A DNA stretch of 64,000 nt from Sporodiniella umbellata (taxonomy: Eukaryota; Mucoromycota; Mucoromycetes; Mucorales; Rhizopodaceae): contig JAIXMR010000013.1 of the NCBI GenBank assembly GCA_025677835.1, positions 248,001 to 312,000 on the forward strand, written 5' to 3'. The notes beneath the pieces are model-generated. The model was not told the DNA's origin, made no database searches, and saw nothing but the letters and a program-made list of their open reading frames with translations. Made by a program: the position numbers and the translations under genes. Positions 35,927-47,535 of the stretch are shown here, piece by piece. Within the stretch, counting starts at the first letter, position 1; the number at the start of each line of letters is the position of its first letter.

Positions 35927-36585
35927 ATGTTGTTCACTATTATGTTTCAAGAATACAACATCACCATAGAATCTGGTGAAATCGTCTCAAGCGTTACTTC
36001 GTGTTCTGCTGCTGCTAATAATCGCTCCACATTTGATTTCGACCGCAGAATAGATGTACTAGTTCATGATTTTTGCTACGATATTTGCAATGAATACTGT
36101 CATATTAAACTTAAGAGAAAAAATGCTAATAAGAGACTCTTAACACACCAATAATCGAAACCTATCCGTATCAATGGCGTTATCTTGAAGGATGTGAGAG
36201 CTGAAACAAATTTAGATAATAATTACTTGATTTATGTGAAATTTTGGGGTAACAATGAATATATCTATTGTATGAAACTCTTGAGAATGTACACTTTATT
36301 GGTCAAAGCAGTTCTACCCATTTGCCTATCCGCCTCATCGAGCTCGAAAATTTTTACTCCACCATCAAAGACTTGTATCAATGGTGTCAATATATATTGC
36401 ATCAAAGTCGAAAGCTAGCCCTTAGTGTCTTCAAAGGAAAGTGTAAGTATGAGACATTTGATATTGGCCGCCCATCTACTCCTATATACCTCAGCCCTAA
36501 AAGAGTAACCATAAGTGAGCCATTGAATATGTATTATTCATACAATAGGAGCAAAATAAAACTAAAGGAAATTACTGGTAGATAA
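35927..36585 (+). pseudogene. Decayed coding region, unrecognised
   Basis: Three overlapping frames read as one coding-like run once an in-frame stop (near 36152) and one frameshift (near 36260) are ignored. They include DVLVHDFCYDICNEYCHIKL, then DVRAETNLDNNYLIYVKF, then LPIRLIELENFYSTIKDLYQ and PSTPIYLSPKRVTISEP. Composition differs from the AT-rich flanks. I do not recognise a family; its style recalls lineage-specific repeated protein genes. It is probably no longer functional. Confidence 0.4.
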
Positions 36586-39580
36586 TCATATCTCATGTGC
36601 TATGCCAACCCTTTCGCTTTCATCTAAAACCACAACTATTGACATACATTCATTGTTACAAATAAACATAGAGCCAAAACACTTTCATATTTAATACAAT
36701 AAATAACAAAAAAAGTGTTGAAGGTCATCCTTGTTAGAAATTGGAACCGGAGATCTATACTTCCTTCTTGAGTTACAATATTAAGAGTATTTGGAGAGAG
36801 CTTATTAAATGGCTTTGTTTAGCAACGCTGTCCCATCAATTTATTTTTAAATCTTGTGTTTAAACCCTTCACCTTTTTTTAAAAATATTAAACTGTGCAG
36901 TAAAATATATCAGGTTTTTTGCTATATAGTAATATTGTATTCTAAACATTGTCAAGCATTTACAGAACTTCATTCGGCATTATATTAATTACTTTCTTAA
37001 ATGCTTAAATAAAAAACCTTTGTAATTGATTTGACCAGAGATTGGTCTGCTCATTGTAAAAAAAAACGGCTAGTTTATTCTCAAAGAGCCGGTCAGTTTA
37101 ACTTCAAACATTTGGTCAAACTTAGTCTTGTTTTTCTAGCCTCCCATAGGAGAGCGAGTTTTTTTAAAAAAAAAAGTAAAAATAAAAATAAAAATTGGCC
37201 AGACGCCTTCTATTCGGTTATACTTTGACAAACGATTTAACGCAAGAGTATATAACGAAAAAATAGTCTCACAAGTATGTCGCAAAATGCAAAAAAAAAA
37301 AAAAAAAAAAAAAAAAAAGCGAATGAACTTTTATTATATTCATATGCTAAATTAAATTTCTTTGTGGACCTTCAAAAAAAAACTAGCTCGGTATGTATAG
37401 ACGAAAGGAGACCTCAAAAAACAGCAACCCTATTTTTTGTATTGCACAAAGGGGCTTTTGCCCTGAGTCTGTTTTTAGGCCATCAAAAATTGTCTATTAA
37501 TGTAGAAGTATGCAGTGAATATAGCTAAAGTAAACTCGATTTCTTATGTAGTAAGTCATTAATGTAAGAATAAAAGATTTTGTAGCCCATGACGATTGTA
37601 AGGGCCCACATGAAATTTTCCAGATGACAAGAATCTTTTTCTTTTCGTTTCTTGTAAAGACAAACTTACGAAATCATTAAAACAGACAACAACTTTGAGG
37701 AAAAGAGATTCTTCCTATTTTTAATTAAAAGCAGTATCTTCCTTGATGATTATTGAACCGTTTTGTAAACGCACCTGATAGAAAAAAGCCCCTAATCGCC
37801 AAATACTTCCTTTTATATACAAAAACGCCTTCAATTCTATTTAAAAAATAGATTGATTTTTTGGTCAGCTCCATCTAAAGATGTAATCTAACACAAAGCT
37901 ATTAGCGCACCTTATTTATTCGCCTATACTGGAAGAGTCTGGACTCACTTTTGAATTGTGATTTTCCAAAAAAAAAAAAAAAAAAAAAGAAAAGGAAAAG
38001 ACTTTGTTATTTGGGGCAATCAAACTTGTTTCACCTACTCAATCGCTTTTGTTGCCAATCAACTTTAGTAATTTTTTGAAGCGTTTTTGTAGCCAATACT
38101 GTCGAGTATATTAGCCATTAGTATATATCGTTTTAAGAGTATGAACGTTTGAACAATGCTATATGATAAACCTTATTCGATTTACTGTTCGCCATTCTAC
38201 TCACTTCCCTTCACTCGCTTCGATGACTATGATTCGGGTATATTCCTTTTACCTACAAAAATTCACTCACATAACCTGAGGGCCACAAACTCTATATTTC
38301 TGAGCTAGGTCTGAATTACAAGTTTCCTTCAAAAAGCAATACTCCGTGTAGCTTGATAACATAGTGGAATTGAAAATACGCTATACTGAAAACGCAAAAA
38401 TAAACCGAGAAAACAAACTAAAAAATGGGCATAATACATATTGGGCCTATAAGTAGTGTGACCAAGCTTTCAATCGAGCCAAGAATAAAATTAGATCGTT
38501 TAACCAAGTAGGAGCATGCAACAATTGAAAAGATAGTGGTTCTTGTTTTTCAGTTCATTTTTTATGTAAATGTTTAGAGACTGCGATTTAATCGGCACTG
38601 CACCGTAACTTTTTCTATATCTCATACATTAAGAATTTTTAAAAAATCATATTCAAGCTCAAAACATGTATTACATGTCAAAAGTTCTAATGAACACAAA
38701 TATTATGAATCTTTTTCATTTACAGTAAAATAAAGACGCGTTTCTTTGGTGTTTCAAAGTTAAACACTTTAAACTTTTTGTTCATCAATAGAAAGCTGAT
38801 ACTGCTACTATATCTTAAGTAAGCCATCAGTCAAGCTCTTGCTAACCACCTGCCCATCTTATAATATGGAAGTATCATAAATTTACAACTGTTTTTTAGT
38901 ACTTTATTGCTTTAAATAGGGTGAAATAAGTAAAACATTGCCTGAAAAAAAACAACATTTCAAATAATTTAATTTACAAAAAAAATTAAAGACGTATGCC
39001 AGTTAAAAGCTGTGGTATAAGTCTCGATAAAAAAAAAAGAAAATAAGACAAGCGTAAATAATTTTAATTTCCAAGAAACAAGCTTTGTTCTGCGTTATTG
39101 ATATACCATGTTCGTCTTTACTGGACTCCTTTGAAGGGTGTTAGACAAAATCCATGCACAAGTTTATAAAGGCTGCCTCGTAAAAAAAGCGAGTCGCTGG
39201 TCAATCGTATCAAACATACATCAAAAAAGAAAGCTTACAGCAGTAAACTCTAGGAAAAAGCGCCCGATCTTTGGATGTTGAAGGCTTACAAAAACTGAAA
39301 ATGACAAACTTTAATCGCCATCTCTGAATCAGGCAACAAAAAATCAAGTGGCTACTAAATAAATTGATTGGTCACAAATGTATTTACATGACTGAGGCAA
39401 GTTTAATTGGTCGAGAAATTATCGAATTCTATTTTTGAATTTCAAGTGCAAATCAATGTAGGCTTGATTTACTTACAAAAGGAGGAAAGGAGGGGAAACA
39501 CTTTCATTAATTAATGAAATAAGGTAAAATAATGGGTCAACAAGATTAATGTGGGGAGGGATCTTTAATTAAATTCAGTG

Positions 39581-39589
39581 TATAAAAAG
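39581..39589 (+). promoter_or_regulatory. TATA box of the small secreted-protein gene
   Basis: TATAAAAAG lies 67 bp upstream of the ATG at 39648, the spacing expected for a fungal TATA element. An AGGGG stress-element-like motif occurs at about 39492-39496. The trehalase gene has the same TATAAAAAG string at the same distance. Confidence 0.5.
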
Positions 39590-39647
39590 CCCAACTATTT
39601 TCGCATTTCTTCAAGACATTATTTTGTTTCTTTTTTATTACCTAGTC

Positions 39648-40184
39648 ATGCTCTTTTATTTATTATCTGTAGTTCTGGTGATTCTTTGCACTTTTGTAAA
39701 AGCTGACCAAATCAATATTATTGAACCACCAAGCCTTTCTGTTTTTCGTGCAAACGATGAGATAAACTTTGCCTATAGCAGTAAGTATAGCAAACGATTT
39801 AAAAAATAGTATGTTAACTTTTGATTTTTTTGTTATTAGTTCGATCGATGGGTATGGCAAGAGTGTGGGGCGCATCTGTCACGCTCGTGCAAACGGACAA
39901 CAATAAATCTATTGAAGGCTTCCCTTCATTGGATTACAGTGCAAATGATGAAAAAGAAATAAGTGATAAATGGACTATTCCAAGTACCATTGCCAATGGA
40001 ACATACACCTTTTGTGTAGCAGCAAAGTAAAACACAGTTATATACACACGAAGAAAAAAAAACTAACCGACATGCTTTTAGTGTATCGTATCCCTGTTCT
40101 CAGTCGAACAATGGAAAGGGCCCATTCAAGCAATGTCAGGATATGATATACAAAAATGCCACCTTTACAATTTTAAATTCTTGA
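39648..40184 (+). CDS. Small secreted beta-sandwich-like protein (Kre9/Knh1 N-domain-like)
   Basis: Three exons (39648-39780, 39840-40026, 40082-40184) give 140 residues. An N-terminal signal peptide (LFYLLSVVLVILCTFVKA) is followed by NIIEPPSLSVFRANDEINF, a central VWGASVTLVQ strand and NGTYTFCVAANVSYPCSQ. The protein ends YKNATFTILNS, so there is no membrane anchor. The pattern resembles the small Kre9/Knh1 N-terminal domain of Ser/Thr-rich secreted fungal proteins, but similarity is loose. Two or more Asn-X-Ser/Thr sites and four Cys fit an extracellular protein. The role is unknown; cell-wall association is an inference. Confidence 0.75.
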
Positions 40185-40451
40185 AAGAAACACATAGACT
40201 TTCCTTTCATTCGACCCTAAAAAATGTCAATCTTAATTGGTGTGGTTGTTTTTATATAAATTGCAAATAAACTTCAAGCCCTTTGTTTTACTTCTCGAAA
40301 CAGTTTAAAATAGAAGCCAAGTTATATTGCTTTTTAAGGGACAGAAAATAACGCCTTTTAATCTAGAGAGATTACTTTGTATTATGAACGATCATGTTCT
40401 ATTAGTACCTAAAGCTTTTTTTTTTGATAGAAACACTTAATAATTCACTAT

Positions 40452-41549
40452 TTAAATACTAATCCATCTTGATTTCATGATACAATATATGCTTTCTGAG
40501 CTATTGTTAAAATAGGTAATATACAAAAAAAGGAACTGCGCACACATTTTCCCAAGTATTCCAAATCCGATAAGAACTAATGCTTGTATATAGGAGACAT
40601 TTAGATAGACTAAGTTGTGTTATGACTATTTTTTTTTTTTTTTGGGATACTAATGCTGAGTGCTTACCAGACAACGCTTCAATATTCGATGCAAGAACAA
40701 TAGCACCTACAAGCCATGCGTATTCAAGCTGTCTATAGTCCCAAATAACCATCAAAATTAAAAGCATTTTTCCAAAACTTGATATGATTAGAGCCATTGA
40801 TACATAGTTATATCTTAAAAATTGTTTAAGAATCAAACTGGCCTATCCTTTTTTTCCCGTTGTTTAAATACCTAATTTTCTTTTTTTTTCTCATCCAAAG
40901 ACAACGAAGCCATATCACCAAGTTTACAAAACAATGAAACATGACAAATTCTATTATTAATTCAGTGCCTTTTTCATTTTAGTTTTATACTACCAAAGAT
41001 ACAAAGTGCTAAAATATAAAGGTATTGATAAGGTAGTGACTTCTCAATGAATCTTGCATCGTACGTGGTATAATACTTTTCCAATCGAAACCATTTTATA
41101 TCTAAAATAGATCCAGTCAGACTTATTCATAAGAGCTCTTTTTTGTTTGGCCTCAAAAAAACGCTTACAGACTTCAAAGAGAATGAGTAGCACTGCAAAC
41201 CGTACGACATGTGGCTATTTCAATAAGTTAAAACGGGTTTTGACAAATACTCTGTTTATTTTTAGCCATTTACCTCTACTCCCTCTTGCCGAGTTATCCT
41301 ATTAAATAGTAGGTGGCGATATACTTGCGGTTTATGAAGTAGCATGTCTATAAATATTATAACAAAATCATGTTCGATGTACTTGTCTGCAAATTGATTG
41401 CACTGATCCTAATTGTCTCCTTTCATTTTTAATAAAATGATAATATAACATTATCTGTACATTACACATATTGTAAGTCGGATGTTATCTTTACTGTACT
41501 GTGTAAAAAGATTTTTGACAGAAATTCCACATTCCACACAGGTGCACAT
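40452..41549 (-). CDS. ARV1: ER sterol-homeostasis membrane protein Arv1
   Basis: Rebuilt from about six exons. The N-terminal zinc ribbon MCTCVECGISVKNLFTQYSK with DNIRLTIC supplies the first Cys pair and continues to DQCNQFADKYIEHDFVIIFI and the PQVYRHLLFNR signature. Later exons give DIKWFRLEKYYTTYDARF, EFVMFHCFVNLASLILKQF, SFGKMLLILMVIWDYRQLEY and LVLIGFGILGKMCAQFLF. These match the Arv1 core, including four hydrophobic segments. Arv1 sits in the ER and is needed for sterol and GPI-precursor handling. A GTGATA donor at about 40930 was chosen because it alone keeps phase. The ATG is only 17 bp from the end of the MITE at 41567-41996, so the element forms the 5' leader or promoter. Confidence 0.85.
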
Positions 41550-41566
41550 TAAAAAAAAAGCAAGTA

Positions 41567-41996
41567 CAGTGTTTCCACCCCCAATTTTCGCTTTCCAACT
41601 GACTGATTTCGCTTTAGTCTCCGACCAATTTTCGTTTTTATAAAGTCCAATCTTCGCTTTTTTATTGGCCAAAATTCGTTTTGGTAAAGCACATTTTTCG
41701 CTTTTGTTTGCTTTAAAGTTCGCTTTTACATCACTCAATTTTCGCATTTGACCTCAAGGCTTACTAAAGTGGCTCTTTATTAAGACATTTTTGGAAGTTA
41801 TTGACAGAGTGATTTGCAATGTTGTGAAGAACTTTTCTGCTAACACTTCTGCCTGCTTCAATAGTTCTAGTTTTCAAAAAAGTTGTTATTCATTGAAATG
41901 TAAACACGAAAATTGAGTGATGTAAAAGCGAAAAATGAGCTTTACCAAAACGAATTTTGGCCAATAAAAAAGCGAAAATTGAGGGTAGAGGCACTA
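41567..41996. mobile_element. 430-bp MITE with TA target duplication, next to ARV1
   Basis: The left end CAGTGTTTCCACCCCCAATT and the right end (read from the other strand) TAGTGCCTCTACCCTCAATT match at 23 of 28 positions over CAGTG...TTCGCTTT. Each end is flanked by TA (41565-41566 and 41997-41998), the Tc1/mariner/pogo target. Inside, a stretch of about 80 bp (41648-41743 versus 41909-41983) is also inverted, with an extra 22-bp unit on the left. Subterminal copies of TTCGCTTT recur roughly every 17-24 bp, at least seven times. It encodes no transposase. Inference: a non-autonomous Tc1/pogo-type element. Confidence 0.75.
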
Positions 41997-43872
41997 TATG
42001 CCAAAACGATCGACTTTTTCGATTTTTTCTATTTGATATTCCGCGTTTCTACTTCGTGTACTATTTGTCTCTCTAAAAAGCAGATCAAAACGCAGGATTT
42101 ACCCAATTATTTAAAAACACACTATCCAGCAAAAACTACCCAGCTATTTTGCCTGCTTTTTCCAATGTTAGATTGTTTACGTACATACAAACTCACACGT
42201 GCTTATTTGAGTGCAGTTTTGAAAATGGGGGTTCGCTATGTGATAGCCATAAACAGTGGTGTCAAAAACATTTATTTTCTGTTATTGAACGTCTTTGTAA
42301 CATGCAACTTATCTCTGAAAGCAGAAGAGCCTTTGTTTTACGAGCGCGCTGCTTTAGCTAATAAAGATACGCTTGCGAATAATAAGGCTTTTTAGGTGAC
42401 TTGACCTCAATAACAGCGTACTCAATCCCGCTAAATAACTGAAGTTGTGTTTGCAACCTTTAAGCGTTTCAAGCATAAAATTGACAGTCCTATGATACCA
42501 ACGCAAAACTACATAAGCTAACATCACGTCAGCTATGTTTCTTCAAGCAATATTTAAAATACCGTTATACTATACTACTGTTTTTCTATATTACAAAAAA
42601 AACTTGTTTTACTAACAAGGAACGGTTATTTAGCAATCTGCTGACGTATATTTCGCAAGTATATAATAAATATGTTTTTTTTTTAATCGAGCTCAAGTAC
42701 TAAGGGTGACACTGTACTGTCAATGGACAAAAAGTACCAAGTTTCAAGTACTAGTTAAAAAAAATGAAAGAAAAACAAACTGCCGATCGAATTTCGACTT
42801 CGAACATGTATAGTTTATATAGAAAAGTAATCATTGTGATGTGAACTGTTTGCAGCTCTAAAGACGCTATAAGCTGTCATCGTACCGACCAAAACATTTA
42901 TGTACTAATGAGCAATGCTCTACGTAAAAATCTCTTTACAACTTTTCTTTGTCGCATCACAAGCTCAGCCCTTTGACTATTTTATACCAAATTAGATTTG
43001 CCAAAAACGTGGATTCTTAGCATAATGTGATAAAGCATTCTAAAAAATTCAATTGTAAATTTTTATCTATTCAGGGTTCTAAATAGAGCAAATTTTGGTT
43101 TAAAGCTTCAATTTGCTATTATTACTTTATCCTCTTTGCATGACCATTGTATTACCACTTTTGACTGTTTTTTTCTTTTTTTGGACTTTGACTCATTCTT
43201 AGTCTACTGTCATGTTCCTTTCTTGACATACAAGTTGAGTCGCCGATAGTAATTCTGCCAACATACTTTTAATTCATCACTCCTTAAAAAGGTGATTAGC
43301 TAGATCTAGTAGGCCTGTAGTCTTGAAAAAACTTCAGCCTTGATTTTTGCGGCTAAAATGGGCACTGCGATCGAAGCTTTATCTAGCCGTACTTTGACAG
43401 CTTCAGGCAGTATGGTGTTCATACATGTGACACTGCTTTGTAAACATTTTATTTGTTTTACAGATTTTTTCTAATAAAGGCAGCTGTATTGTTTCTAAAA
43501 CGAAACATTGGTTTTGAGATACTGGGTATGTCTATTTTAGTGGAGGCTAACTACATATAAAATATACAAATGCAAAAGTTTCAAGCTAATAAAAACGACT
43601 ATAATCAATATGTATAGGAACAATCGTTACCGTTTTACGGTCTGAAACGCCTAATACAATATCAAACCAATCAGAGATAGTATAAATAATTTACAGTGGA
43701 ATCGCCTCTGAAGGAAGTTTGTTATGGACTCGTTTCAAAGGGGCGTTGGTTTGAAACTGAGCGCTAGATTTTGTCATGTACGGCGCAGCTCCGTTTTAAG
43801 CTTATATTTGGCCGGCCGCATTTTTATCTATTACTTTTCTTCTTTCTATTGTATACTTTCCTTTGTTCCATC
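41997..43872. other. Intergenic region with transposon ends and a faint relic
   Basis: A possible decayed coding stretch at about 42005-42395 (CTICLSKKQIKTQDLPNYLK, a broken zinc-finger-like look) has no start and shifts frame. CACTGTA at 42710-42716 and TACAGTGGAATCGCCTC at 43692-43709 look like single ends of Tc1/pogo elements; no partner ends were found. The rest has no coding signal. The chorismate mutase gene starts at 43873. Confidence 0.4.
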
Positions 43873-44890
43873 ATGATGTCCAATGAAACATACAATTTAA
43901 GCAAACTGCGAAGTACTCTCATCCGTTTAGAAGACACAATAATTTTTGGTAGGCTCAGAAAACTGTTGCCAATACAAACCACTAAAACTAAATATCAATG
44001 TTTAGCACTCATCGAAAGAGCTCAATTTGCTTTGAACCCATGCATATATGAAGCTGGAGCGCTTGAATTCAAAGGAGCTACTGGCGATAAAAATTTTTTG
44101 GAGTATTTTCTTTGGGAGACCGAAAAGGTTCATGGTAAGACAAGTTGCTAGTAAAGCATTTTGAAAGCTCAGCAGTAACAAAAGTGTAAACGTAGCAAAG
44201 GTGCGCAGATATACTAGGTACTTCAATAGAAAGACTAAAATTATACCGTTCTTTTTACTCAATCTTAAAAAGCCCTGATGAGTATGCTTTTACTTCACCT
44301 TTACCTCAACCTATTCTACCCTTGCTTGAGTTTGATAAATTTTTACACCTAAACGATATCAACATTAACAGCAAGATTATGGACATTTACCAAAAAGATA
44401 TTCTTTCTGTGATATGCAAAAGCGAAGACGACAAAAATTACGGAAGCTCTGCAACAAAAGATATTGAAGCTTTGCAAGCATTGAGTAAACGTATTCATTT
44501 TGGTAAGCAATCATATTTTGCCAAAAGATAAAAATTTGACTGTTTTTTCTTTTATTTTTAGGCAAATTTATTGCTGAGTCAAAGTTTAGATCCAATCAAT
44601 CTGAATACATTGAACTCGCTCTTGCAGAAGACCGACAAAAAATTGACGAGTTATTAACTAACAAAGAGGTAGAAAAGCAAGTACTTGAAAGACTACGTAG
44701 AAAAGCATTGGTGTATGGACAAACATTAGATGAAGAACAGGAAGGAACTAGTAAACACTTGCGTATTCCAGTAGAGTTAGTAGTCAAACTCTATGAGCGT
44801 TGGGTCATCCCTTTGACTAAAGAGGTCGAGGTTGATTACTTAATTGTTAGAGGCAAAGATGCCGCGAAGTCAAAACAAAAAAACATTTAA
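43873..44890 (+). CDS. ARO7: Chorismate mutase (AroQ, eukaryotic type)
   Basis: Five exons give about 255 residues, the usual length for the yeast enzyme. Exon 1 ends [14 protein letters not shown] and joins in phase to [16 protein letters not shown], the catalytic helix with its Arg/Glu pair. Later parts are [33 protein letters not shown] and a C-terminal helical region ending [19 protein letters not shown]. The enzyme converts chorismate to prephenate, the branch to Phe and Tyr. In yeast it is activated by Trp and inhibited by Tyr; the regulatory contacts were not checked here. Its stop is 85 bp from that of the convergent nucleoplasmin-like gene. Confidence 0.9.
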
Positions 44891-44975
44891 AAGCATCATT
44901 TCTATACACCACTGCAAATATGTTGGCTTTATTTTTTTATTTTTTTTTTCAAAAGTAGTAACATAAAAAAACCGC

Positions 44976-46183
44976 CTATTTACATGCCTTTCGATTTTTA
45001 CATTGCTTCCTGAGCTTCTTTTGTAATTCCTTTCCTTTACCGACTTGAATTTTATCACCACTATTCAGTAACGCGTTGACCAAACCCCGAGCAATATTGT
45101 CACTACATAAAGTTAGCATTGTGCCATACGGCAATAAAGTATAAATTACTGCAAAAGTGTATCTTCTTGTGTTTTTTCTTGCTCTCTCAAGTCAACTTTT
45201 TCAAATCCAGGATAGTTTGGAACCAAATTGAAATGTCGTAATTCGAAGCCTCCCAAAAAGTCATTATCGCTAGGATCTCGAAAGGCCAAAGTTCCATAGT
45301 CGTCTGACATTTGTTCAAAATGATAATCTTCGTCATCTTCATCTGGTAAATCAGGGCCCAAAAGGTCACTAAGATAGTTGGCATATTGAGGCTCGCCTGT
45401 TACAGTTTCCTCTTCTTCATTTTCATTGCCACTTATTTCTTCAGCTTCTTCATCACTGTTATCAATATAATCTTCCTCTTCACTAGCTTCAATGTAGTCC
45501 TCATCATCCTCATCGTCTTCATCAGACAAATCGGTAGCCAGTTCAAAATGTACGCTACGCTTCTGGACTGGCTGTTCAATAATCTCTTCTTCATGACTCG
45601 GCGATCCGCATTGTGGTCTCATCAGCGCGAGCTGTTCAAGACGATTTTCGTCTGTACTCTCGTCCATATCAAATTCCGGCTCCTGTAGTTGTATTAAATT
45701 TCCTATGATTTGTATGTTACTTGTAAGGGTTAGTAGTGAAGTGCAAGCTACTATCTGTCGCAATTTTTACTTTGTTCCTATCACTTTTAATGTTGCTCTA
45801 TCGTTAGGAAGAAAACAGTGTGTGAGTCTCTGTGTTTCCACCTGTGTAAAACAGTTTAGAGTGATCGACTTGTTAGTTTCGTTTATTCTTACAACGTCTT
45901 TTTGTAGGACACACAAAGCATATTCAATGTTGTTTACTACAGCTAAGAGAACAGTTCTTCCTACGTGAGGATCCAGTGATAAGGTGGCCTTTTAAGGAAT
46001 AAGATTACATTGTTTTTTTTTTTTTTTTACACGAAAAAAAAAAAACATACATGACTTAATTGAATAGCCCCATCGGAGGGAATGGAAATGGATTCGCCAG
46101 GTACTATGTTCAAAGCTATACAAAAAATTCAGCAACCTCAGCTATCTTTTAAGGATCTATGATTTACCCCAAACAGAACTCAT
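44976..46183 (-). CDS. Nucleoplasmin-like (FKBP39-type N-domain) acidic protein without FKBP domain
   Basis: Five exons, the first only 16 nt: MSSVW joins ALNIVPGESISIPSDGAIQL. The nucleoplasmin-like domain follows (HATLSLDPHVGRTVLLAVVN, IEYALCVLQKD), the pattern seen at the start of Fpr3/Fpr4, insect FKBP39 and plant HD2 proteins. Residues after about 105 are very acidic (runs of Glu/Asp with Ser/Tyr). The tail is basic (KGKELQKKLRKQCKNRKACK) after a T-rich intron. Where Fpr3/4 carry an FKBP peptidyl-prolyl isomerase domain, none is present; the gene ends at a clear stop. Likely a nuclear histone chaperone or nucleolar assembly factor, by family inference only. Confidence 0.75.
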
Positions 46184-46514
46184 GCTTTATTAAGAGAAAC
46201 ATTTTTTTTTTTAAAAAAAACCTTGATTTTTAAAATTGATACGCTAGTCACAGAGAGAGTGCAATTACCTAGTCGCCGACAGATGAGGCAAAAAGTCTTG
46301 ATTATTCAAAAAGCACACTAACTATTTGGATACAGACTAATGCTAATGCACTTTTAAAAATTCTCTGTATTTAATTTATGTTTTGACAGCCAACTCTGTA
46401 AAGTAAAATACATACTAAACATTACTTGGGAGCCCTCCCCCCCCTTTTTTTTTTGAAAGAAAAGAAATGTTTTTATTTACAGTTTTGTGGGCTTATATAT
46501 GTGTTTGTCGTGTT
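46184..46514. other. Intergenic gap upstream of the nucleoplasmin-like gene
   Basis: 331 bp with no coding signal, containing short C and T runs near 46436-46454. It separates the minus-strand nucleoplasmin-like start from the 3' end of NTO1. Confidence 0.5.
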
Positions 46515-47503
46515 TTATTTCTTTCTGTGCTGTTTGTTTGATTTGCTGATCTTCTTTTTTGCCGTCATATTAGCTTCGTTAAAAATACTGTCAAGGATGG
46601 ACTTGCTGCCTTCTTTTTCTATCAGAGAGCAAGCATGCTGGTATCCTTCTTGTGCTTCTTGTATTCTGGATGCTCTCATAGATCCTTTTACTTTCAAGCA
46701 CTCAGCTAATTTCTTTTTATCGGTATCAGTAGAACCGAACTTGGCGATGTTGTTTGGATGTATCCACCCCCTATTTTTTCACCATCATAAGTCTGGTTAT
46801 ATATGTTAACTTCAAGTTGGTTTTACCATTTGTGATTATCTGGTACTTTAAGAAATTCTACTAAAGCAGAAGAACTACTATGTTTTGTTTTGTGGAGAGC
46901 ACTTGATGGGTCTAGCTCTTTGATAAGCTAGAAAGCGGTTAGTTGAAAATGTAGTCAACTTGGTCTTAATTTACTTTTGCCGGATGTGAAGGATAACCAC
47001 TAACACGAGCCCAAACGATTTCCTGGTGGTTAAAGCTATCAAGCGATGCCAGTTCAATTTTTTTCTTTTTATGGGGATTTTTGTGCTGAAGGTCCAGTTC
47101 TGTTTCTTCTGCCTTTTCGGTACCAGACCCATCCTCATCGTCGCTTTCAAGATAAGCCCACCCAACTGGCGCTTGTCTATGGTTACTTGTTTTGTATTTT
47201 TCTTCAGACTTGTTTTTGTTTTCGAAATGTAACAACGTTTCCATTAGTACTCGCGCCTCGGTTGACATTCGTTTTCGCTTTTTAATTTCTTCCATATTTG
47301 CAGACAAACCGCGACTCCGTGTAGCTCTTACACCCGTTAGCGTAGCTGTTTTTTTCGAATTGGTAGAAAGCTGTTGCTCTTTCTTATTAGTGGTGACGTT
47401 TTCTTTTGTGATATTAGTGGTTTCTGCTTTTTTCTCAACAACAGTATCTCCTTTGCGGTTCCCACTAGAGACGGATTTCCGTTCCTCTTCCTCTTCCTCT
47501 TCT

Positions 47504-47535
<32 letters not shown>

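Larger units (their letters stand above)
33435..39647. other. 6-kb gene-poor, transposon-scarred region
   Basis: It contains a Tc1/mariner transposase relic with a candidate TIR (33591-33912) and a decayed coding region (35927-36585), listed separately. Minor open stretches at about 35440-35605 and 37031-37528 are short, low-complexity or broken and are not called as genes. Homopolymers occur at about 34449-34464, 37290-37318 and 37968-37988. The rest is AT-rich with no coding signal. The last 70 bp hold the promoter of the secreted-protein gene. Confidence 0.55.

Noticed and set aside
42005..42395. 160-codon frame beyond the MITE
   Set aside because: Begins inside the MITE arm, shows competing frames and has no recognisable domain; kept only as a faint relic in the region entry.
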